This document shows positions 29,520 through 38,808 of a stretch of DNA of 64,000 nt, one piece after another. Both the position numbers and the translations under genes were made by a program. The notes under the pieces are model-generated. The model saw only the letters and a program-made list of their open reading frames with translations. It was not told the DNA's origin and did no database searches. Where the stretch lies: assembly GCF_014642655.1 (NCBI RefSeq), contig NZ_BMIR01000005.1, forward strand, positions 62,001-126,000. Direction: 5' to 3'. The DNA comes from Pullulanibacillus camelliae (lineage in GTDB: Bacteria; Bacillota; Bacilli; Bacillales; Sporolactobacillaceae). How positions within the stretch are numbered: the stretch's first letter is position 1; the number at the start of each line of letters is the position of its first letter.

Positions 29520-30254
29520 TTGATCCAGTTCATTGAAGCATTATCTCTCAACGCTTGGCAATCATTACAAACGCTTGTCTATGATGGTTGGCTTATCCGA
29601 CTATCCAATGGCTTTACTAAGCGGGCTAATTCGATTCAACCGTTATATGGCTCCTCGGAAGATTTGAGAGAAAAGCTATGCTATGTTGAAGCATTATATA
29701 GAGAAAAACGGTTGCCAACTGTGTTCAAAATGACTGAAACCGCCAGTCCTGGTCATTTGGATAGACAATTAGGGGAAAGCGGATATCGTATCGTCGATCC
29801 AACGAGTGTTCAGACGTTAGACTTGGTAAATGTCATGGCGCCTGTCATACATACTGTGAAATGGGATGACCATTTCAGTGATGAGTGGCTACAGCAGGTG
29901 TGCACTTTCAATCAACAGGATGAGGATAGCCTAGAGATAATGAAAAATATGCTGTCGCTCATTATCCCTAAGGCCTGTTTCATGTCTCTATATCATGGAA
30001 AAACGGCCGTTGCCTGTGGATTAGGCGTGTTAGAACGAGGCTATCTGGGAATCTTTGATATTATCACTGACAGGTATTATCGAAGGAAAGGCTTTGCTGA
30101 GCAGTTAATATTAAACCTATTAAAATGGGGAAAAGCAAATGGTGCTGAAACGGCTTATCTTCAAGTCCTTCTGGATAATGCTCCTGCCTTAAGGCTCTAT
30201 TCTAAGTTAGGCTTTAAAGAAGGCTATCAATACTGGTACCGAGTTAAGGCATGA
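29520..30254 (+). CDS. GNAT-family N-acetyltransferase
   Basis: 244 residues. The N-terminal half (LNAWQSLQTLVYDGWLIRLSNGFTKRANS) is characteristic of a GNAT subgroup with a divergent first domain; the C-terminal half carries the acetyl-CoA loop (ITDRYYRRKGFAEQLILNLL) and AYLQVLLDNAPALRLYSKLGFKE. Substrate unknown. TTG 29520 lies 6 bases after AGGGGGA and is preferred over the upstream GTG at 29475, which has no SD. Confidence 0.82.
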   Translation: MIQFIEALSLNAWQSLQTLVYDGWLIRLSNGFTKRANSIQPLYGSSEDLREKLCYVEALYREKRLPTVFKMTETASPGHLDRQLGESGYRIVDPTSVQTLDLVNVMAPVIHTVKWDDHFSDEWLQQVCTFNQQDEDSLEIMKNMLSLIIPKACFMSLYHGKTAVACGLGVLERGYLGIFDIITDRYYRRKGFAEQLILNLLKWGKANGAETAYLQVLLDNAPALRLYSKLGFKEGYQYWYRVKA

Positions 30255-30332
30255 CTGTTGTTATTAGAACATTCGGTGCTAGAATAGAAGTAATTCTTTG
30301 TAAGAAGCATAGAGCAGAAGGGAAGAAAGGCT

Positions 30333-30972
30333 TTGAAAACAGCACTTATCTTTGATTTTGATGGCACGTTGGAGATTCCTCGCAATGTGGTGTAAAAGCA
30401 ACCCAAGAAGCTTTTTTAGATGTAGGACTCCGACTTCCGGAAGAGGCTGACATCCATCGTTATATGGGCATTCCTATCGAAGTATCTTTAAAAAAAATGG
30501 CTGTGGAGGCGTTAACGGAGGATGCTTTTGCAGACCTTCTAGCTTCGTTCCGGACACTGTATAAACAATATGAAAGTGAGTGGGTCAAGCCGTTTAACGG
30601 TATTTCGGAAGTGCTTGACAGTTTAAAGCGTAGGGGCAAAAGATTATTTGTGCTTTCCAGTAAGCATTCGGAAGTGTTGAAGCGCAATCTCGTAGCCTTA
30701 GGTATTTTTAGTTATTTTGAGGGTTATGTGGTTCAGATAACGTCGCTCAATACAAACCGCATCCGTATGGGATTGACTATATTATGAAGACCTTTCAGCT
30801 GCAATCAGAAGAAGTCATGATGATTGGAGATGCAGTCTTTGATATCCAAATGGCAAATGCGGCCCATGTCGACTCTTGTGCAGTAACATGGGGGAGCCAT
30901 CAAGAGAATCAGCTGAAGGCTGAATCACCTACTATGCTCATTAGGCATGTTGCTGATCTTGAGCAGCTATAA
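30333..30972 (+). pseudogene. HAD-superfamily phosphatase, disrupted by two frameshifts
   Basis: A TTG start behind GGAAGAAAGG opens KTALIFDFDGTLEIPRNVV, then TAA at 30393. Shifting frame restores VKATQEAFLDVGLRLPEEADIHRYMGIP through to FEGYVV. A second shift near 30735 restores SDNVAQYKPHPYGIDYIMKTFQLQ and the motif MIGDAVFDIQMANAA. Motifs I (DFDGT), II (VLSSK) and IV (GDAVFDI) therefore all exist in three different frames. Each break is a single-base loss. The intact ancestor would be a phosphoglycolate phosphatase/PpaX-like enzyme. Sequencing error is the alternative to real decay. Confidence 0.82.
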
Positions 30973-30983
30973 CGTTCAAGGGA

Positions 30984-31012
30984 GATACCCTTGTGACGAG
31001 GGTATCCTTTTT
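30984..31012 (+). terminator. Terminator after the HAD pseudogene
   Basis: GATACCC (30984-30990) pairs with GGGTATC (31000-31006), followed by CTTTTT. Confidence 0.82.
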
Positions 31013-31168
31013 ATACTATAGAATATATAACTTCTCTGATGCTCTCAAAGGAAGAGAGTATAAGGTGGGCTTTGGCTTTCGCCACCCGAGACTTGCGAGG
31101 TACCCTTAGTGTGTGATTTGAAAATCCAATCAGAAGTATCCAAAGTGCTACAAGCTAAGTTTTTTAAT
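31013..31168 (+). repeat. 160-nt dispersed element, long form, copy C
   Basis: ATACTATAGAATATATAAC at the start and CAAGCTAAGTTTTTTAAT at the end align along the whole length with 16532-16691 and 38579-38738, with scattered substitutions. It directly follows a terminator. Confidence 0.7.
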
Positions 31169-31675
31169 CGATTGGAAAATTACGAAATTATCAAATGATC
31201 GACGTGCGCTAACTGTTCCCTATACTACTTATAGAAAGATAGTCCTACTCCTACAGATCCTCAGAGGAAGCTTCTTTCCTGCTTAGCTTCAGACAATTTT
31301 TACATTCCCTACTCATCATTTTTATTACGGCGTGTGAAGTCAAAAAACCAGAAGGGAGATGGGGAGTTTATCCCTATGGGTGTGCTTTTTAAATAAGAAA
31401 ATAGGCTTTGTGTTTGAATCGCCATTTTTTAAGTTTATTTTGCTGTTCATTGTTGTATAATGTAGAAAAATGGAGAATAACTTTGATAAGGGGGCAATTT
31501 TCGACAAAGGGTTGACAGTATGATATATTACGAGAACATAACGTGAGTCTTTTACTAATGAAAACTTCTAAAAGTATAGTCATAGAATCCGGTTTTGATA
31601 ATGTCTATTTTGTTGCAGTAATCATTTATAATACGAGGAAATCGGGAGACACTCATATGATCAGGGGGGATTTGG
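31169..31675. other. Intergenic region before the coiled-coil gene
   Basis: About 500 bases with no supported ORF or RNA gene. The short minus-strand frame at 31389-31583 has no SD and no homology that I recognise. Confidence 0.45.
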
Positions 31676-32347
31676 GTGAATTTAATTAAAGGATTATCGA
31701 GTAAGAAGAAGGTCGAACAAGCGGTTCAAACAGAGGAATCCGTTGAAGCACAAGTGGAAGAGTCTAAGCAAGAGGAATCAACGGTGGAGGATCAGCCTAT
31801 TATTATGGACTCATTAACGACGAAATTACATAATGTTGTGCATGAAATCGTTGAATCACGGGAAGCACTTAAGCACCAAGTAGAGGAACGTAATGATCAA
31901 ATCAATGATCTCGAAGCAAAAATAAAAGAGATTTTACATGAAAAGAATTTTCTTGAAGGGAAGATTAATAATCTTTCCAAAGAGATTCTTAAAATGGAAG
32001 ATCATGCGGGTGATCTGAAGGTGCAAAATGAGCAGCTTCAAAATGAATTCAATGCCTTTAGAGTTCAGCATGAAAAAGAAATCCAAGAGTTACAGGATAC
32101 TTTGACGGAACGAGAAGTGACAAATCGCCAATTAATGTTAGATCTTAATAGAAGTCAGCAAGAAAAGGAGCATAAGATTCGTGAATTAGAGTCGGATGCC
32201 CGTGATCAGCAAATCAAATACAAACATCTAGATGAAAAATACAACAAATTGTTTGCGGAGAAGGAACGCTTATTAAAGGTGATCAACAACTTTGCATCAG
32301 AGGCCACCGCCTTTGCGAGCAGCAATCAAAGTATGGAAAGTAAGTAA
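31676..32347 (+). CDS. Coiled-coil protein, unknown function
   Basis: 223 residues. An acidic Glu/Gln-rich N-terminal stretch (about 12-40) is followed by an almost continuous coiled coil (about 45-205) rich in E, K, Q and L with heptad spacing, and a short Ser/Ala-rich tail. No signal peptide, membrane segment or catalytic motif. GTG start 31676 behind AGGGGGGA. Could be a cytoplasmic scaffold or a tropomyosin-like protein; I do not recognise the family. Confidence 0.7.
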   Translation: MNLIKGLSSKKKVEQAVQTEESVEAQVEESKQEESTVEDQPIIMDSLTTKLHNVVHEIVESREALKHQVEERNDQINDLEAKIKEILHEKNFLEGKINNLSKEILKMEDHAGDLKVQNEQLQNEFNAFRVQHEKEIQELQDTLTEREVTNRQLMLDLNRSQQEKEHKIRELESDARDQQIKYKHLDEKYNKLFAEKERLLKVINNFASEATAFASSNQSMESK

Positions 32348-32775
32348 CACACAATATTTCTGTCGCTATACATTTTTCGTTAAAGCAACATCCAATGTGG
32401 CCGTTTAGGTCATTTAAATATAGAGTCATTTTATATAGCATAGAATAAGCAGCTCGGAAATCCCAAGGATGTCTAATCAAGAAAGCCTTTTTCCTGAATA
32501 GACCAAAGCAAATACACTATTGCAAGAATGATCTAGATTTCAAAGCCAACCCTACCTTGAGCGATTAAACTCACAAAGTGATTAGGGCAAGATTATGGAA
32601 ATGGCTAGAAAAATTGTGAGTGGTGTTTAATCCTGTTTGCAGAATTGAATCCACAAGATGACGTAGGTATCTGTGGCACAACAAGCATGATGGAGAGCAT
32701 GTGAGCTACAACGCACCATTGTTGATTTGTGTCTGCAAACAAAAGGATGAGATAAGGTGAAGAAGGGGGGGTTTT
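32348..32775. other. Intergenic region, nothing recognised
   Basis: About 430 bases between the coiled-coil gene and the acyltransferase. No supported ORF, terminator or RNA. Confidence 0.45.
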
Positions 32776-34965
32776 ATGCGGGCTTTAGAATTAGTAAAGC
32801 TTCAGGAAAGCGGTGTGATTGACTGTAAGCTTCAAGATGGGGAAAAGACCCATGACATAAAACTGATAGTAGAAGAACATACATATCATCAATTGCGTGC
32901 TATTGTGAGGAATTATCCAGATAGTCGTTTTCGATTTTCTTCAGTTTATGGGGGAATAGAAGGGTCCTCTGAGATGAGAGGGCAGGTTTCTATTATCCAT
33001 CCACAATGGATTCAACGGATTCCTTTTGTGGCTCCTCCTTCCTTTTTCAAGCAAGTCGAGCAGGTGCTTCAGGCCCCCCAGGACACTCTCGCCTTGTACA
33101 AAGAAATGCCAGCCTTTGAAAAGGAGGCTCACGCCTCTGAACTGGAAGAGGATCAAACAAGCTCTGTTCCCCAGCGGCGATATATGCCTGGATTAGATGG
33201 ATTGCGTGCCATTGCTATCCTTGCGGTGATTGCTTATCATCTCCATTTTAGTTTTATGCCGGGGGGATTTTTAGGCGTTACCGTCTTTTTTGTGCTATCG
33301 GGTTATTTAATTACCGATCTTTTATTTTTTGAGTGGGACAGTCAAGGACGCATTAACCTGAGGGCTTTTTGGATGCGACGAGTCAAGCGATTACTCCCGG
33401 CAATGCTACTGGTCATGAGTGTTGTATTGATTTGGGTCTCTATAAGCCATCAAAACGAGTTATTTGAATCCAAAGGCTTGGTTCTAGCAACCTTGCTTTA
33501 TGTGAGTAATTGGTGGCTCGTTTTTCACAAAGTCTCTTATTTTGATCAATTCGGTCTAAGCAATCCGTTAGGACATTTCTGGTCACTTGGTATTGAAGAA
33601 CAGTTTTATTTATTATGGCCGTTTTTTCTTATCATTGGGCTAAGATGGGTGAGACGGCGAAGTGTGCTCCTCGCTCTGATGGGGCTAGGTGTGGCTTTTT
33701 CAGCTTTAATGATGGTGCTTCTGTATCAGGAAGGGCATGATCCAAGCAGAGTGTATTATGGAACGGACACGCGCGCCTTTTCTTTACTCTTAGGTGCGGG
33801 TGTTGCCGTTATTTTACCGAGTCATAAGGTGATAGCTCATCGCGCTCTTAAGGCAAAACGCTGGCTAAACTACATAGCAACCGGGGCTTTCCTCGCGCTT
33901 TTGTCCATGATGGGGATATGGAATGCCTATAGCAGTTATTTATACCATGGTGGAATGCTATTTATCTCTGTTCTAACAGCACTTGTTATAGGTGCCCTTG
34001 TGTATCCAAAGAGTTGGATGAGCACGCTTCTGAGTTTTCCACTCCTTCGTTGGATAGGCAAGCGTTCGTATGGCATCTATTTGTGGCATTATCCTATCAT
34101 TGTCTTGACGAGTCCTGTAGTCAATACAGGTGGTATTAATTGGGGACGGTCACTCTTGCAAGTGGCAGCTTGTTTTCTCATTGCTGATCTTTCATGGCGC
34201 TTTGTAGAAAAACCCATCCTGCAAGGCAGAATTTTGATACCCGTTAAGGGTCTTGCTCAAGGGCGTTTGACGAAACGGCTATCGTTAATTGCCGGCGCAA
34301 TATTTATTGTCACCTTAACCTATTTAAGCGTGACTGTTGCAGCAACTAATGACGATGATGCGCCTTCAGCAGACAGTGAGGCTCATAGTGCAGTGAGTAG
34401 GGCTGCAGTGGAGATGTCTAAAAAAGCTGTTCCTTCTGTTAGCGACGTCCATGATGGACAAGAGAGGAAGCAAGGGGGAACTAACAGTACGGCGGATGAA
34501 CAGGAGGCGGTGACACTTATCGGTGATTCGCTGACAAAAGATGTTGAACCGTATTTAAAACAGCTTATACCCTCGGCCATCATCAATGGTAAGGTTGGTC
34601 GGCAGATGCATGAAGCCCCAGCCTTATTACACCAGCTTAAAAATAAAGAGCAATTGACTGGAAAAGTCGTCATTGAATTAGGAACAAACGGGGCCTTTTC
34701 GAAATCCCAGCTCACGGCATTGATTCAGGTATTGGATAAAAAGCAGCAAATTTATTTAATAAATATTCGTGTTCCGCGCCCCTGGCAGGATGTTGTTAAT
34801 AAGGCTTTAAGTCAAGCGGCACAGCGTTATCCTAATGTCCACTTGATTAACTGGCTTTCTGCCAGCAGAGGAAAGGCTTCATATTTTTCGGAGGATGGCG
34901 TGCATTTAACACCTATTGGTGCTAAAAGCTATGCTCAGCTGATTAAAAAGACAGTAGAGAAATAG
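32776..34965 (+). CDS. OatA-like O-acyltransferase with extra N-terminal domain and C-terminal SGNH domain
   Basis: 729 residues. Residues about 136-480 form an acyltransferase-3 membrane domain (YMPGLDGLRAIAILAVIAYH, GGFLGVTVFFVLSGYLIT, YGIYLWHYP) with some ten helices. After a variable linker comes an extracellular SGNH domain with LIGDSL, GTNG and the terminal DGVHL. This matches peptidoglycan or cell-wall-polymer O-acetyltransferases. Residues 1-134 form a soluble N-terminal extension not found in ordinary OatA, with no family that I recognise. Strong SD (AAGGGGGGG) supports ATG 32776. Confidence 0.85.
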   Translation: MRALELVKLQESGVIDCKLQDGEKTHDIKLIVEEHTYHQLRAIVRNYPDSRFRFSSVYGGIEGSSEMRGQVSIIHPQWIQRIPFVAPPSFFKQVEQVLQAPQDTLALYKEMPAFEKEAHASELEEDQTSSVPQRRYMPGLDGLRAIAILAVIAYHLHFSFMPGGFLGVTVFFVLSGYLITDLLFFEWDSQGRINLRAFWMRRVKRLLPAMLLVMSVVLIWVSISHQNELFESKGLVLATLLYVSNWWLVFHKVSYFDQFGLSNPLGHFWSLGIEEQFYLLWPFFLIIGLRWVRRRSVLLALMGLGVAFSALMMVLLYQEGHDPSRVYYGTDTRAFSLLLGAGVAVILPSHKVIAHRALKAKRWLNYIATGAFLALLSMMGIWNAYSSYLYHGGMLFISVLTALVIGALVYPKSWMSTLLSFPLLRWIGKRSYGIYLWHYPIIVLTSPVVNTGGINWGRSLLQVAACFLIADLSWRFVEKPILQGRILIPVKGLAQGRLTKRLSLIAGAIFIVTLTYLSVTVAATNDDDAPSADSEAHSAVSRAAVEMSKKAVPSVSDVHDGQERKQGGTNSTADEQEAVTLIGDSLTKDVEPYLKQLIPSAIINGKVGRQMHEAPALLHQLKNKEQLTGKVVIELGTNGAFSKSQLTALIQVLDKKQQIYLINIRVPRPWQDVVNKALSQAAQRYPNVHLINWLSASRGKASYFSEDGVHLTPIGAKSYAQLIKKTVEK

Positions 34966-35167
34966 AATAAAGCCCTAAATGTAAATAATGGATGACGATT
35001 CGAGAGAGAAGGTTTAATGATGGTTCGTAAGCTGTCATTAGCCCTTCTATTTTTGAATATAGGCATGTGCATGACATTTGTAGAAAAATGTTCTTAAAGT
35101 CACGTGCAAATCGTCTTGGGTTTTCGTATTATAAGGAAGTGTGAAAAAAACTTAAGGAGATAGAGAG

Positions 35168-35542
35168 ATGAGACTACGAAGAGACGAGGCTTTTCGATTT
35201 GAATTTGATTCGCCGATAGCCGCTCTTTTTACTATAGAAAGAATTAATGATCAGGTAACACACAGTCATGAAGGGGAAGGGCATATCCTTGATTTAAGTC
35301 CAAGGGGTATGAAGCTGTTAACACCCTTTGATATACCAATTTCAGATGAACAGCAAGTCAACATCTCTGTTCGTTTTAAATTAATCGAGAATGAATATAC
35401 GGTTCAGGGGAACATTATTTGGCAAGAAGTCGCTGGAGAGGATTATCATTATGGCTTGCATCTTACTGTCGATGAGTATGTGCAAGAAGCCTTGATTGAT
35501 GAGCTGAAACACTTAGCAGCATCTACTGTAAATGGAGAATAA
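35168..35542 (+). CDS. PilZ-domain protein, putative c-di-GMP receptor
   Basis: 124 residues. An N-terminal RRDEAFRFEF (the RxxxR part) and LDLSPRGMKL (the D/NxSxxG part) make up the PilZ c-di-GMP-binding signature; the remaining beta strands (VNISVRFKL, YTVQGNIIW, YHYGLHL) fit the barrel. Single-domain, cytoplasmic. No flagellar or diguanylate cyclase genes are near, so the output is unknown. SD AAGGAGA before ATG 35168. Confidence 0.8.
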   Translation: MRLRRDEAFRFEFDSPIAALFTIERINDQVTHSHEGEGHILDLSPRGMKLLTPFDIPISDEQQVNISVRFKLIENEYTVQGNIIWQEVAGEDYHYGLHLTVDEYVQEALIDELKHLAASTVNGE

Positions 35543-35577
35543 TCGACCTAATCATCTTTAAAAATCATAGAAGTAAA

Positions 35578-35610
35578 ACAGCCAACCTTATCATGAGGTT
35601 GGCTGTTTTA
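35578..35610. terminator. Bidirectional terminator between PilZ and PAP2 genes
   Basis: ACAGCCAACCT (35578-35588) pairs with AGGTTGGCTGT (35596-35606). TTTT follows on the plus strand and TTTTAC on the minus strand, serving both convergent genes. Confidence 0.85.
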
Positions 35611-35613
35611 GTA

Positions 35614-36213
35614 TTACTTACCAATAGAGAGATCTCGATTTCTTCGAAGCGGAGGTAAGATTTTTGTTCCGAATTTGGTTAGGGGTTCAGTGATAAAGGT
35701 ACATTTGCTGGCGATGAATGTGGCGATTAACCCGACTATGATGCCCGCCAATAGATCGGATGGCCAGTGAACACCAACATACAACCTAGAAATAGTAACA
35801 ATGCTAGCGATGATGGTGATCGTCCAGCGTAGCCAACGTTTTTGGCTGAACCATATGGTTGAAGCAAGTGCCCAACTCATTGCTGCATGATCACTTGGAA
35901 ACGAGGCGTTAGCGTCATGTGATACTAATAGATGATAGCTCCCTGCTGGTAATGTCGTAAACGGTCGATGACGGAACCAGATGTGAGCAATGACCATGTT
36001 AATGATCAGTGCAAACACAATGGCAAACACAGCTGTTACGAGCGTTTGTCTTTCCTTGAGATGGGATTTTCGAATTAAAAACCAAGAGACGACTAGAAAC
36101 GCAGCGTAGAGCTCTGGAGAATATTTAGTAAAAAAGATCATGATGTCATCAACAATGGTACTATGGTTAGCCATATTATTGAAAAAATGATAAATGGGTA
36201 AGTCAAAATGCAT
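35614..36213 (-). CDS. PAP2 phosphatase, BcrC-like undecaprenyl-pyrophosphatase
   Basis: 199 residues with about five or six transmembrane helices. PAP2 motifs: a divergent first motif RHRPF, SFPSDHAAMSWA (motif 2) and SRLYVGVHWPSDLLAG (motif 3). The arrangement and the N-terminal YHFFNNMANHSTIVDDIMIFF are as in BcrC, which recycles undecaprenyl-pyrophosphate and gives bacitracin tolerance. ATG 36213 is chosen although its SD (AAAGGAG) is 11 bases away; GTG 36219 at 5 bases is the alternative. Confidence 0.84.
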   Translation of the reverse strand: MHFDLPIYHFFNNMANHSTIVDDIMIFFTKYSPELYAAFLVVSWFLIRKSHLKERQTLVTAVFAIVFALIINMVIAHIWFRHRPFTTLPAGSYHLLVSHDANASFPSDHAAMSWALASTIWFSQKRWLRWTITIIASIVTISRLYVGVHWPSDLLAGIIVGLIATFIASKCTFITEPLTKFGTKILPPLRRNRDLSIGK

Positions 36214-36350
36214 AGACACAATAACTCCTTTTAAAATGTGATTCATAGATAACGAGAATAACTTTTAAATAATATCATAAAACAGGACGTATGTGGATAA
36301 GGATGTTAAACATTTTAAAAAAGTTATGTAAAATAAATCAAAAATACATA

Positions 36351-36379
36351 TTCAAAAATAAACAAAAGTATTGTATAAT
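36351..36379 (+). promoter_or_regulatory. Promoter of the rhamnulose aldolase/dehydrogenase gene
   Basis: TTCAAA (36351-36356), 17 bp, TATAAT (36374-36379), 63 bases before ATG 36442. Confidence 0.62.
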
Positions 36380-36382
36380 TAA

Positions 36383-36396
36383 AACAGACATAAACA
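36383..36396. promoter_or_regulatory. Candidate rhamnose-regulator operator, site 1
   Basis: AACAGACATAAACA lies immediately after the -10 box. It matches 13 of 14 bases of AACAGACAAAAACA at 42956-42969, upstream of the DeoR-type regulator gene. A shared site at both rhamnose promoters is expected for a local repressor. Confidence 0.45.
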
Positions 36397-36441
36397 GAAT
36401 ATATGATTTTGACTAGATTTTATTATTGGAGGCGCTTAAAC

Positions 36442-38511
36442 ATGGTTAAACAGTTATGGGAGGATACAGTGGCTAAACAATTAACCCCAGGGGTTGATGA
36501 GCTGGTGTATCGTTCGAATTTGATTGGCAGTGATCGCTCAGTGTGTAACTGGGGCGGTGGAAATACCTCAATGAAGACAATGGAAAAGGATTTCCGGGGA
36601 CGCACTATTGAAGTGATGTGGGTGAAAGGGAGCGGCTCTGATTTAGCAACGATGACGCGTGCTAATTTTACAGGTTTAAATCTTGACGATATTCGCCCCT
36701 TGATGGAGCGGGAAGCAATGTCTGATGAAGAGATGGTTGAATACTTATCCCATTGCATGATTGATAGCAAACATCCAAGGGCGTCTATTGAAACGCTATT
36801 ACATGCTTTTTTGCCCTTCCGCCATGTTGATCACACGCATCCGGATGCGATCATTAGCCTTTGCTGCGCAGATAATGGCAAGGAAATCGCAAAAGAAATT
36901 TATGGCGATCGTTTTGTTTGGGTGCCTTACGTTCGACCTGGATTCACCCTTTCTAAAATGATTGCTGAAGGTGTGAAAAGCAATCCAAACGCAGAGCTTG
37001 TTCTAATGGAGAAGCATGGACTAGTGACTTGGGGAGAGACGGCTAAGGAAAGCTATGACAAAACCATCGCGATGATCAACGAAGCCGAAGAGTATATTAA
37101 TAGTAAATTAGATGACACCACCGCTTTTGGTGGAGCAAAATATACGGCGCTTTCAGAGGCTGAAGCGGAAGCCATTCTGGCTAAAGTGCTTCCAGTCATT
37201 CGCGGGGAAGTAAGCGATAATAAAAAGATGCTCTTAACCTATGATCGCAGTGAGGATGTCTTACAATTTGTGAACAGTCATGAAGCTCCCACATTATCAC
37301 AGATTGGCGCGGCCTGTCCTGACCATCTTGTCCATACGAAGCGCATCCCTCTTTATATAGATTGGGATCCTCAAAAAGAAGAGATAGAAAGCTTGATTCA
37401 TAAATTAAGAGCGGGTATATCAGACTTCAAGGTAAGTTATCAGGAATATTTTGCTCGGAATAAGCATGAAGGAGACGTCATGTTTGAACCTGCACCGAGA
37501 GTGGTGCTCATTCCAGGCATCGGCATGGTGAATACGGGTAAGGATGTGAAAAATGCACGGATCAGCGGAGCACTTTATCATCGAGCGATTGCTGTGATGA
37601 AAGGGGCAACAACGCTTGGCCGCTTTGTCTCCCTAAGTGAAAATGAATCGTATAACGTTGAATATTGGCCATTGGAGCTCTACAAGCTCTCCCTTGCCCC
37701 CGCTGAAGCCGAATTTTCTCGCCATGTTGCCTTTATCACAGGAGGAGCTGGTGGGATTGGCAGTGCGAGCTGTCGTCGCTTCGTTTCTGAAGGCGCTCAT
37801 GTGGTGATTGCCGACCTTAATGTTGATGGTGCGGAAAAGTTAGCTTCAGAGATGAATAGTGAATATGGTGAGGGGCGTGCGATTGCTGTTAAAATGGATG
37901 TCACGAAGGAGGAAGAGGTGCAGGCGGCCTTTACGAAAACAGCGCTCACTTTTGGGGGTGTGGATATCATCGTCAACAACGCAGGTTTGGCGACATCCAG
38001 CCCGATTGAAGAGACGACTTTAAAAGAGTGGAATCTAAATATCAACGTTTTAGGCACGGGATATTTCTTGGTTGCACGTGAAGCTTTTAAACAAATGAAA
38101 GAGCAAGCACTTGGTGGCAGCATGGTCTTTATCGGCTCAAAGAATTCGGTTTATGCAGGAAAAAATGCGGCAGCCTACAGCTCAGTTAAGGCGCTTGAAA
38201 CCCATCTCGCAAGATGCATTGCTGCAGAAGGGGGACAGTATGGTATTCGCGTCAATTCCGTTCTTCCAGATGCGGTTTTACAAGGCTCAGCGATTTGGAA
38301 TTCGTCGTGGCGCAATGAGAGAGCAGCCGCATACGGTATTGCCCCTGATCAGCTTGAGGAGCACTACCGCAAGCGCACGACATTACTTGTAAATATTTAT
38401 CCGCAAGATATCGCTGATGCGATTGCTTTTTTTGCCTCTTCGAAAGCAGAAAAAACAACAGGCTGTATGCTGACTGTCGATGGCGGTGTCCCGGCAGCCT
38501 TCACGAGATAA
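36442..38511 (+). CDS. rhaEW: Bifunctional rhamnulose-1-phosphate aldolase / lactaldehyde dehydrogenase (RhaEW)
   Basis: 689 residues, the same length as B. subtilis YuxG/RhaEW. The N-terminal class II aldolase domain has GGGNTS, the metal-binding histidines in HVDHTHPDAI and EKHGLVTWG; it splits L-rhamnulose-1-phosphate to DHAP and L-lactaldehyde. The C-terminal SDR domain (from about residue 430) has TGGAGGIGSASC, NNAG and the catalytic Tyr-Lys in YSSVKAL, and oxidises or reduces lactaldehyde. SD TTGGAGGCG supports ATG 36442; upstream codons are not used. Confidence 0.94.
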   Translation: MVKQLWEDTVAKQLTPGVDELVYRSNLIGSDRSVCNWGGGNTSMKTMEKDFRGRTIEVMWVKGSGSDLATMTRANFTGLNLDDIRPLMEREAMSDEEMVEYLSHCMIDSKHPRASIETLLHAFLPFRHVDHTHPDAIISLCCADNGKEIAKEIYGDRFVWVPYVRPGFTLSKMIAEGVKSNPNAELVLMEKHGLVTWGETAKESYDKTIAMINEAEEYINSKLDDTTAFGGAKYTALSEAEAEAILAKVLPVIRGEVSDNKKMLLTYDRSEDVLQFVNSHEAPTLSQIGAACPDHLVHTKRIPLYIDWDPQKEEIESLIHKLRAGISDFKVSYQEYFARNKHEGDVMFEPAPRVVLIPGIGMVNTGKDVKNARISGALYHRAIAVMKGATTLGRFVSLSENESYNVEYWPLELYKLSLAPAEAEFSRHVAFITGGAGGIGSASCRRFVSEGAHVVIADLNVDGAEKLASEMNSEYGEGRAIAVKMDVTKEEEVQAAFTKTALTFGGVDIIVNNAGLATSSPIEETTLKEWNLNINVLGTGYFLVAREAFKQMKEQALGGSMVFIGSKNSVYAGKNAAAYSSVKALETHLARCIAAEGGQYGIRVNSVLPDAVLQGSAIWNSSWRNERAAAYGIAPDQLEEHYRKRTTLLVNIYPQDIADAIAFFASSKAEKTTGCMLTVDGGVPAAFTR

Positions 38512-38538
38512 TTGAAAATAATTTAATAAAACTAGAGG

Positions 38539-38578
38539 TGCAGTCAATGATTCATACTTTCGTTGGCTGCATTTTTTA
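38539..38578 (+). terminator. Terminator after rhaEW
   Basis: TGCAGTCAA (38539-38547) pairs with TTGGCTGCA (38563-38571), followed by T6. The 160-nt element begins right after it. Confidence 0.82.
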
Positions 38579-38738
38579 ATACTATCAGAATGTATAACTT
38601 TGCTGACGCGCATAAGGGAAGAGAGTATAAGTCGGGCTTTGACTATCGCCACCTGGGGCTTGCCGGCACCCTAAGTGTGTGATTTGCAAAAATCACATCA
38701 GGAGTACCAGCGAAGTGGTGCAAGCCAAGTTTTCTAAT
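38579..38738 (+). repeat. 160-nt dispersed element, long form, copy B
   Basis: Starts ATACTATCAGAATGTATAAC. GGCTTGCCGGCACC can pair with GGTGCAAGCC (helix with an internal loop), and GTGATTTGCAAAAATCAC forms an internal hairpin. Very close to copy A at 16532-16691. Confidence 0.75.
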
Positions 38739-38808
38739 AGTAAATTGGCTAAGAAATGCGCCAATTTATATAATAAAGTAAAAGCTCATAGGGTAAAGGA
38801 TGACAGGT

